A DNA stretch of 64,000 bases from Tolypeutes matacus (taxonomy: Eukaryota > Chordata > Mammalia > Cingulata > Chlamyphoridae). Both the position numbers and the translations under genes were made by a program. The stretch is taken from NCBI GenBank assembly GCA_026826555.1, contig JAKSZT010054458.1:4167192-4231191 (forward strand). Reading direction: 5' to 3'. Numbering within the stretch: the stretch's first letter is position 1; each line of letters opens with the position of its first letter. The notes beneath the pieces are model-generated. The model saw only the letters and a list, made by a program, of their open reading frames with translations. It ran no database searches and had not been told where the DNA came from. Below are positions 56,036 to 64,000 of this stretch, piece after piece.

Positions 56036-57655
56036 TTTCCAAATAAAAAGCTTTAGATTACCTAAATATTGAATCAAAAATACAAGATTTTCCCATATAC
56101 GCCACCCTCTTCACCTCCACATTTTTCCCCATTAACAACATCTTTCATAAGTGAGGTACATTAGTTACAATTGAAAAAAACATATTGATGTGTTCCTACT
56201 AACCATGGTCTAGAGTTTACATCATATTGACACTTTATACTCTACTATTTTATAGGTTTTGATAAGATGTATAATGTCTTCCATCTGCCATTGCAAAGTC
56301 ATACAAAACAGTTCCAATATCCCCAAAATGCCCCCTGTTACACCTATTCTTCTCTCTCCCTCCCATCAGAACCTCTGGTGACCACTGTCTTTACATCAAT
56401 GTTACAAGTTCTTCCATTACTAGAATAATATTAGGTCTTCTTTGCTCCATAGTTTCTTTCCCCCTTATGCTTGTTCATTCTTCAATTTTGAGGATTTGGG
56501 GATGGTGTTTCAGATTGAGAAGTGGCTTAGATCCCATGGGGCAGATGGATGGAACTTTTTGCTTACAGTTGTATATACTCTTTGTTTTGTAAGATGCATG
56601 TTGTCCATTATCATCCTTTTGTTAGTTGTCCTGGGTGAGTCTGATGAACTGGAGAGCAGGTGTTGGCTGCAACTCTGCTGAGATTCAGGGCTCAACCAGC
56701 ATATGAACAGCCAGAAGATTTAAGTATCTAGCACACATTTAATGGGTATAGTGATAATTATGGTTTCAAATAAAAGGGGCATAAGAGCCATGTGTAAGAA
56801 AATTATAAATGAGTCCAACTCTGATATATTGAAGGGATAGGTTATCATATATTCCAAGGTAATGCCCACTGACAGGGTGTCAAGTTCCTGTAGTTTCTAT
56901 AGGTATCTAGAGCCCTCAGGAGTCCCCTTGCCTGAGGCACTGTTTACTGTAGCAGTCAGTGAGACCTTCCTGAATCATGCATACACATAACCTCTAGAAT
57001 GCTCTGACTTACTTTGAAATCTCTTAGCTGTAAATGCTCATTTGTATTTAATATTTCTTCCTTTTGGTGCAGGTCTTTATCTGAATACATAGCTAGATGG
57101 CACTTGGTAATAATCTCTCATTGCCAGGGGAGCTCATCCCCAGAAGTCAGGTCCATGCTGGGGGGAATATAGAAAGTTTATGTGCTGAGCTTGGATTAGA
57201 GAGAGGTCACATTTGAGCACCAAGGAGGCTTTCAGGAGGTAACTCTTGGGCAATATATAATACTAGGCTAAGTTTCAATTTCACAAGAATGAGTTTCATA
57301 ACTAGAAGCATCAATATCAATGGTCTAGCATATTGGTCTTTCCTCCTTCGCTAGGCACAGCCCAGGTACTATAAAGATTTTTGCCACTCTATCAGAGAAT
57401 GTATCAGAACTCTCCAGGGTGGAAATTCACTATTCTTTGGGTTATTGTGTGGGTCTCCACCCTCCAAGACAATACCCCATGACCAATTGAACACATTCAT
57501 ATTCAAGAGAGACATGTCCTTGTTGCATCTCTCCCACACATCCTCCCACCACTGACACCCAGCACCAGTGATCCTCCCCTGTCATAGCTGCAATGCTTCT
57601 GCAGCACAAAACCTCCCCCAAAACAAAGACAAAAAATAAATAGAAATAATAAAAG
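56036..57655 (-). mobile_element. L1 3' UTR, reversed
   Basis: It matches 11971-13464 reversed: TTTAGATTACC at the left, GAGGTACATTAGTTACAATTG, CTCCCTCCCATCAGAACC, TAGAGCCCTCAGGAGTCCCC and GGGTCTCCACCC. It reaches further into the UTR at 57520-57655 (CACTGACACCCAGCACC). No ORF2 sequence is attached. Confidence 0.82.
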
Positions 57656-57960
57656 AATATAAAAAATTAATATTACTACTAACTACTAACTAACTGGGGG
57701 GAAAATACACCAAATGTAAGATATGGAGTATAATTTGTTGTTATATTTTGATGATGCTCTTGCATAATTTGTAACAAATGTATCACAACAATGCAAGGTG
57801 TTGGTGGAGTGGTGATGTATGGGACCCCTATATGATGTTATGCATATTTATTTTGTAAGCTCACAACTCTTACTATACACTTATTGCTATGTATGTTCGT
57901 GCATGAATGACATAATTCAATAAAAATATATTAAAAAATAAAAAATAATAAAAATACCAA
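57656..57960 (+). mobile_element. L1 3' end fragment, forward
   Basis: It ends in an A-rich tail (about 57930-57960) after GTATGGGACCCCTATATGATG and TAATTCAATAAAAATATATT, with a polyadenylation signal AATAAA at about 57920. It sits between two reversed L1 pieces. Confidence 0.65.
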
Positions 57961-59830
57961 AATACAATTTTTTTGCATTGTGAGTTTCATCACTATATTT
58001 TCAAAGAAGCTTCAGGTTACAGAAAAGTCACATAGAAAATAGAGGGGATTCTCATAATCTTTATCCTACTCCTTTTCAAGTTTTCCTCTTTTAATAACAT
58101 GGGTATGGTACATTTGTTACAATTGATGAACAAATATTGAAGCATTGCTACGAACCATGGTCAATATTTTACAATATGGTTTACATTTTGCACAGTACAC
58201 TTTTATAACTTTTGACAAAATGTATAATGGCCTGTATCTGTCATTGCAATGTCATGCAGAACAATTCCAATACCTTAAAAATGCCCTATGTTCCATCTAT
58301 TCTTCTCTCCCCCTTCCCTTGACCCGTATGCTAACTACCAAGTTTCAATTTTTGAAGAATAAAGTTCATAGTTGCAAGCATTAATATTGAGGGTTTGACA
58401 TATTGTTCTGATTTATTAGGCACTGCCTATGTTTTTATGAGATTCTTGCCCCTCTATTTGAGAACATAGCAGGACTCCCAAGGATGGGACTTTAATATTT
58501 TCTTGTTTATTGAGTGGGTCTCTACACAGTGAGATAACTCCCTATGACAAAATGAATACATTCATATTCCATAGAATCATGCTCCAGGTGTGCCCTATTT
58601 CCCATATCTTCCCACCCTTGACACCCTGCATCAGTAACCCTCCCTTGCTATATTTGCCAAAAGAACATCCCCACCATTAAAATTTTAGCCAAAGACCTAC
58701 AAATTCCCAGAGATCACCTGTTCCTTCCTCCAGCTCACCCTCTAGTTCCATGGATAGTCCAACCCATTGTCCCCCTCTTTATGTACCCTCTCATTCAAGC
58801 ACCATCAACCCCACTCACATCCCTGCAACACTATCATCTCCCATCCACTGTCAAACCACCCCTTTCTACTTTATCATAGGTTTTGTCCTTATTGAGCATT
58901 GGCTCACCACACTTTACATCCTTTCTGTCTCCTGATAATCTATGTTTCAGGCTCTGGCTCTGTGAGTCTGCTCAAATTGCTTAGGTTGCATCAGTGAAGT
59001 TGTGTAGTATTTGTTCTTCAGTGGCTGTCTTATTTCATTCAACATAAGGTCCTCAAGACTTGTGTCAATACTTCATTCCTTCATATAGCTCAATAATATT
59101 CCATTGTACATATATACCACAATTTGCCTATCCATTCCTCTGTTGATGGACACTTGGGTTGCTTCCAACTTTTGGCAAGAGTGAATTCTGCTGCTCAGAA
59201 CATTGGTGGGCATATATTCGTTCGTGTTTCTGCTTTCTATTCTTTGGGTATATACCCCACAGTAAGAATGTTGGATCATATGGCAGTTCTATAGTTAGCT
59301 TCCTGAGGAACTGCCAAACTGTCCTCCACAGTGGCTACACCATTCTACATTACCACCAGCAGTGGATTAGAGTACCCTTTCTTCTACATCCTCTCCAACA
59401 TTTGTAGTCTCTGTTGTTTTCTTAAAAGCCACCAGACTTATATGTGAAGGATGATATCTCATTGTTCCTTTGATTTCCATTACACTAATAGCTAATGATG
59501 TTGAGCATCTTTTCATGTGCTTTTTAGCTATTTTTATTTCCTCTTTGGAAAAGTATCTATATTTAAAATGGCTTGTTTGTCTTTTTATTTTAAGATATAG
59601 GATTTCTATATGCTGTGTATTAGGCTCTTATCAGATAAATGGTTACCAAATATTTTCTCTCAGTGAGTAGGATGCCTTTCCACTCTCTTGACAAACTACT
59701 CTGAGGCACACAAGTTTTTAATTTTGAGGATGTCCCATTTATCTATTTTTTTCTTTCATTGCTCACACTGGGTGTAAAATTTATGAAACCATTTTGTAGC
59801 ACAAGATCTTGTATATGTTTCCCTTCATTT
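57961..59830 (-). mobile_element. L1 3' UTR and ORF2 C-terminal end, reversed
   Basis: On the reverse strand, 59830-59100 codes for the ORF2 C-terminal part in fragments: the strings ATATACCCCACAGTAAGAATG and AACTGCCAAACTGTCCTCCAC mark the conserved region. The long 3' UTR follows down to 57961 (GGTACATTTGTTACAATTGATG at 58108). This shows how the 3' UTR joins ORF2 in this family, unlike the ORF2-less unit at 11971-14942. No open frame longer than 68 residues is left. Confidence 0.82.
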
Positions 59831-60103
59831 CAGGCTTCTAACAGCTGCTGGTTATCTCTCCTGGCTTCTTTCTCTCTCTAGCTGTTGGGTACCTGTCAAT
59901 TCATCCCTGCCCTGACCTAGTTCTTCTGTCTCCCAGGGCAGGTGGGTGTGACAGCCTGCCTGATATGAGCACCCCTCCCCTCTCCCTGGGGCTAATTCAG
60001 TGCTAGCTGAGATCTTTTTTTTTCCTTCTCTTCTACCCACCCTGTCTTCCCTACCTTTTACACTTCTCTTTCTCTGAGTTTGTTGGGTGCCAGTCTGAAT
60101 TTT
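59831..60103. other. Unassigned, GC-richer spacer
   Basis: No gene or repeat recognised. Confidence 0.4.
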
Positions 60104-60560
60104 TCAGCCAAAGGTGTGCTAGTGCAAATTACCAGAAATCATTTAGCATTTATAAAAGGGTATTTATTTGGGGTAGAAGCTTACAGTTACCAGACCATAA
60201 AGCATAACTTACTTCCCTCACCAAAGTTTGTTACCAAGTTTTGGAGCAAGATGGCTGCTGACATCTGCCAAGAGTTCAGGCTTCCTGGTTTCCTCCCTTC
60301 CCGGGGCTTGTTTCTCTCCAGTCTCAGGCTTGCTTCTCTCCCCAAGGTCTGCTGTAGACTTTCAAGTGAATGGCTCATCCCTTTTCCTGGGGCCTTCTCT
60401 CCTTCCTCAAGACCAAGTCCTTCTGTGTGTTCACTTCTCTAGGCCCCAGCATTAAAACACCAAACCCCTTTTTCTGAGGTGCAGTTTCTCTGTGAGTTCC
60501 CACCCACCAAGGGGGCAGGGATGCAATGTGTTACTGAAGTGGCCCAGTTCACTGATTCTT
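60104..60560 (-). repeat. Type B LTR, reversed and truncated
   Basis: CAGCCAAAGGTGTGCTAGTG at the left corresponds to the LTR end, then TTATTTGGGGTAGAAGCTTACAG, GGAGCAAGATGGCTGCTGAC and CCCACCCACCAAGGGGGCAG reverse-match 38530-39040. The 120-residue frame in it is only LTR. Confidence 0.82.
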
Positions 60561-60675
60561 TTTTTTTTGTCAGCTCCAATCTGTGACTAAACCCTTTAAA
60601 ATGTTTTATTTTTGTTATGGTAAACTTCAGAGGACAGGGAGAGGCTAATATGCTTTCAGAAGTCTAGTTAACTGT

Positions 60676-60880
60676 GAATTGGGTGTAGCTCAGTGGATTA
60701 ATGCCTGCTCATATACACTAGGCCCCTGATTCAATCTCTGGTACCTCCTAAGAGGGGTGATCCAGAAGGCACCTTGTGACAGAGAACTTACAGACTGAGA
60801 ATATCATTTTTTAAGTCTTTTTAATAGGTTATTTTATATTTATTATTACTATTATTTATTTATTTATTTTATTTTATTTT
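60676..60880 (+). mobile_element. Older tRNA-derived SINE
   Basis: GGGTGTAGCTCAGTGGATTAATGC begins a tRNA-like head with an A box at 60686-60696 and a B box at 60728-60738 (GATTCAATCTC). TGGTACCTCCTAA follows, and a TTTTTAAGTC and AT-rich tail from about 60808. It is more diverged than the SINE at 46787. Confidence 0.72.
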
Positions 60881-61529
60881 CTAAAACTGGGTACCTTACC
60901 TGTGGAGGGCAAGCTGCAATTTGATTGATGAGAATTGGGAGACAGAGGGAAGTCTGTTTTTCCTGAGTAGTCTTTGTTTTTTCTCTTTGTTTACTCTTTT
61001 ACCCTTCCTTCTTTACTCCCCTTAGGTCTTTTTTATTTCTTTTGTTTCTCATTTTCACCCTTTTGAATTGCTTTTATTATATTCCACCTTCTCTTGTTTG
61101 CTCCCCCCCACCCCTGTTTTTCCTTTTCTCATCTTTATGGTCTTTTATTTTATTCTATTTTTTTCCTTGGTTAATTTTTTTCTTAATTCCACTTATTTAT
61201 TCTTATTCCTTTATATTTTTATGATTTTTCAATCTTATTATCTATTTATTTTTCTGTCTTTTAGGTTCCATTTCTATCTTTTTTATTATTACTATTATTA
61301 TTTTTCTCTTCTTCTATCTTTATTTTCTATGGACCTAATATTTTTTCATGGAAACGTGGAAAACTACAAGAATGTAGAGTAATTAGAACCAAGGGTCAAA
61401 AGGAAATCTTAACACAAAACAAAACAAATTAAAATCCTAGAGTAGAAAGATAAGCTAACCAACAAGGTAAACAGATGCCCAGACACCAGCAAAAATTACA
61501 TGCCATACTAAGAAACAGGAAGACATAAC

Positions 61530-62440
61530 CCAGTGAAATGAACAAATTTAAAAAGAGGAAGAGATACAGAACATGCACCATCTAATCAAGGATGTCCAAA
61601 CAAATATCATGAACCAACTTAATGAAGTGAAGAATGAGATAAAGGATATTGATATTACACAGGGGTAACACATAGAAGAAATCATGAGCATATGTAAAAA
61701 GATAACAGGTTTGATGGTGATGACTGGCATATGCAAGAAATCAAAAATACACTGGAAGCATATAACAGCAGATTTGAACAGTCAAAGGAAAAAAATAGTG
61801 ACATCAAAGATAATACATATAAAATCACACAGATAGTAGGACAGATAGATAAGAAGATTATAAAACTCAGCAGGAATTCATGGGATTGATTCACAACAAG
61901 AAATTAAAAAACATGCCTTATGTTTTTTATAGGCTTCCCAGAGGGAGGAGAGAAGGGAGTGGGAGCAGAATGAATTTTGGAGGGAAAAATGCTTGAAAAT
62001 TTCCCAACTTTTCTGAGGATCATGGATGAACCTGTCCAGGAAATGCAGTGTACTACAGACAGTATAAATCCTAACAGGGCTACCTCAAGATATATACTTG
62101 TCAAATGCAAAAGAAAAAGAGAGAATATGGAAAGTAGCAAGAGAAAACAGATCCATTGCATACAATGGATGCCCAATAAGATTAAATGCTGTTTTCTTAT
62201 TTGAAACCATAGAGCTGAGAAGGCAGTGATATGACATAGTTTAGGTGACAAATGAAAAGGACAAAAACAAACTTCCAGCCAAGAATTCGGTAAACCACAA
62301 ACTAACACGCAAAAATAAGGGTGAATTCTAAATATTCAGAGATAAGCAGAAATTAAGAGAAATTGTCAACAATAAATCTGACCTTCAAGAAATACTAAAG
62401 GGAGTTCTGCAGTGTGAAATGAAAAAAAAAAAAAAAAAAA
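61530..62440 (+). pseudogene. L1 ORF1 remnant
   Basis: It aligns with the ORF1 at 19523-20447. One frame at 61977-62204 (75 residues) shows KMLENFPTFLRIMDEPVQEM, part of the RRM domain, and RYILVK. The coiled-coil part at 61610-61900 is broken by stops, and a tail like KYSEISRN (62330-62360) follows. An A18 run lies at 62423-62440. The protein bound L1 RNA. This copy is too broken for any product. Confidence 0.75.
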
Positions 62441-62559
62441 CAGGAGAAAGAGAGTTGGAGAAGAGAGTAGAAAGGAAGATCATTAGAAATAATAACTTAA
62501 AAGATGAAAAGAGAAAGATAACCAAAATATGACATTTACAAATCTAAACAAAAATGGAT

Positions 62560-63595
62560 AATGTAAGTAGTCTTGACTGTAATGACATTGAATGTTAATA
62601 GCTTAAACTCTCCAATCAAAAAGACAAACATTGGCAGAATAGATAAGTAAATATGGGCCATCTATATGCGGTCTACAAGAAACAGGGATGCAAGGAGGTT
62701 GGAAGTGAATAGTTAGAAAACAATTTTACATACAAACAATAAACAGAAAAGGGTGTGAGTAGCTGTACTAATACTGGACAAAATGGATGTTAAATGCAAA
62801 ACTATTATAAGAGACAAAGAAGGACACTATATATAAATAAAATACATAGTCTATCAAGTAGAACAATCACAAACATTTATGCACCAAACCAGGGTGTCCC
62901 CAAATATGAGACAAATATTAGAAAAACTAAGTGGAGAAATAGATGCCTCTACAATCATTGTGGGGAACTTTAATGCACCATTTTCACCATTGGCCAGAAC
63001 CATCTCAGTAGATGGTGTATTAGTCAGGGTTTTCTAGGGAAACAGAATCAACAGGAGATAGCTGTTAATAATATGAGATTTTCTGAGTCTCTCACATGAC
63101 CGTGGGGATGTACAAGTCCAGGTTCCACAGGCAGGCTGCAAACCAGGGGCTCCAATGTAAGCCCAGTGAAGGTCCTTGATGAGTTTCCAGGAGACTTTGA
63201 CTGTCCAAAGATGAGCTGTGAAATTATCTCTGAGTGGTGAAATCACTTCCCTTTTTAAGGAATTCAATTGATTGGATAAAGCATCACTCATTGCTGATAG
63301 TAATCTCCTTGATTGATGTAGATGTAATCAGTTATCTATGAAGTAAACTCACTGGTGACTAAAGTCCATAAATGTCCTGGTATTACAATTAGTCCAATGC
63401 TTGCTTGACCAAAAAACTACCTGGCCAAGTTGACACACTAGCCTAACCATCACAGATGGTTAATAAAGAAACAGAGACCTTTTATAATACATTAGAGTAT
63501 CTAGACCTAATAGACATATAAGGAATATTATACCAAAGTACAGCAGGATATACATTCTTCTATAGTGCACATTGATCATTCTCCAGCAAGACCAA
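62560..63595 (+). pseudogene. L1 ORF2 endonuclease remnant
   Basis: LNVNSLNSPI-like coding begins near 62590 and corresponds to the endonuclease start at 20545. VGNFN at about 62960-62975 stands for the GDFN box of other copies, with Asp changed to Asn. After the LTR (63016-63454) the frame resumes with a part like 21000-21120 (ETEL..., LDLIDI). It ends at about 63595. The endonuclease nicks the target for reverse transcription. It lacks a continuous frame. Confidence 0.68.
63016..63454 (-). repeat. Solo LTR of ERV-L (type A), reversed, in L1
   Basis: It starts TGTATTAGTCAGGG and ends CTAACCATCACA. GATGG lies at both sides (63011-63015 and 63455-63459), a perfect five-base target duplication typical of ERV-L. 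No internal part remains. Confidence 0.92.
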
Positions 63596-63600
63596 CAGTC

Positions 63601-64000
63601 TTTTTATGATGATTTAGGTATTTTCTAAGACAACATGGGTTTTCTCTACTGTGTATCTTCACTCTTTTCTACATACTCACTAACAGAATCATTAACAACC
63701 ACATTTCTATTAACAGTCTGGTCAAGGCAATCTAGGATTTTTATATCAATTCCTCAAAATTCTTCCATCTTCTACCCATTATCCAGCTCTAAAACCACTT
63801 CTACATTTTAAGGTATTTGTTTACAGGAGCAACCACTCTTCACACCAAAATCACTAATAGTTTTCAATGGCTGCTGTAAGAAATTATTACTTTCAGTTCT
63901 TGAAGTCAGAAAGGTTTATTAGATGGATAAAATCAAGTTGTTATCAGGGCTAGTCCTTTTTGTCTATTTCTCTTGGTTCCTTTATTTCTCTTTTTTATCT
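63601..64000 (-). repeat. MLT1-like internal end and LTR, reversed, cut by the window
   Basis: CCATCTTCTACCCATTATCCAGC and CATTTTAAGGTATTTG are from the reversed MaLR internal end, and GGCTGCTGTAAGAAATTATTAC at about 63868 starts the reversed LTR. It runs off the right edge. Confidence 0.65.

Larger units (their letters stand above)
60881..63600 (+). mobile_element. L1 5' UTR, ORF1 and start of ORF2, interrupted
   Basis: The pyrimidine-rich 5' UTR (60950-61380), a decayed ORF1 (61530-62440) and the first part of ORF2 (62560-63015, then 63455-63595) follow in order, parallel to 18760-21130. A solo LTR splits ORF2. The element stops near 63595 at an MLT1-like block. Many stops are present. Confidence 0.8.

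Noticed and set aside
60080..60442. A 120-residue protein
   Set aside because: It is wholly within a reversed type B LTR.
60676..60780. A tRNA gene
   Set aside because: The boxes fit, but acceptor arms do not pair and the SINE body follows.
61042..61382. Hydrophobic frames of 60-104 residues
   Set aside because: Same cause: pyrimidine-rich L1 5' UTR on the plus strand.
1..64000. CRISPR arrays, operons, riboswitches or bacterial genes
   Set aside because: No spaced direct repeats or ribosome sites are seen. The composition and elements are mammalian.

Overview
This is a stretch of mammalian nuclear DNA with no host gene that I can support. It is AT-rich and built mainly from retrotransposons of several ages lying inside one another. 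The host is most likely a xenarthran (sloth, armadillo or anteater). The main reason is a nearly undamaged tRNA-derived SINE at 46787-46968, whose head (GGGAAGCGG...TGGCTCAA), B box and AAAT-rich tail look like the SINEs I associate with that order. The repeated L1 3' UTR and LTR families also fit. I could not search a library, so species and subfamily names stay open.

Layout. 1-2610: no recognisable element. 2611-10032: an ERV-L type provirus with both LTRs, a tRNA-Leu-like primer site, decayed gag-pro-pol, a dUTPase motif, no env seen, and an L1 3' UTR inserted in it. 10376-16012: reverse-strand L1 pieces, including a unit in which ORF1 runs straight into the 3' UTR with no ORF2, plus a solo LTR. 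17235-17680: a MaLR-type LTR. 17851-26384: a long forward L1 with 5' UTR, ORF1, ORF2, 3' UTR and AAAT tail, followed by a short L1 ORF2 scrap with its own poly(A). 27000-29615: L1 3' ends and old L2. 29656-33490: a second kind of ERV with gag, RT and integrase relics. 33491-42690: mostly unique DNA with MIR, L2 and a nested LTR group at 38092-39580. 42690-48145: old L1M and MaLR pieces with the young SINE. 48150-52650: a second ERV-L copy lacking its 5' part. 52660-59830: old L1 carrying a Tigger DNA transposon (53109-55483), then L1 inserted on L1. 60104-64000: LTR, an older SINE, a broken L1 interrupted by a solo LTR with a perfect target duplication, and an MLT1-like end.

None of these units works as a gene today. 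Each coding region carries stops, frame breaks or lost catalytic residues. The pieces do record an order of events: L2, MIR, L1M, MLT1 and Tigger are oldest, then the two ERV-L proviruses and their solo LTRs and the lineage L1s, and last the SINE with its perfect 15-base target duplication. I found no new functional system. The observations most worth checking are the ORF2-less L1 unit, the prematurely polyadenylated L1 scrap, the unassigned block at 23731-24556 and the duplicated LTR at 38420-39443.
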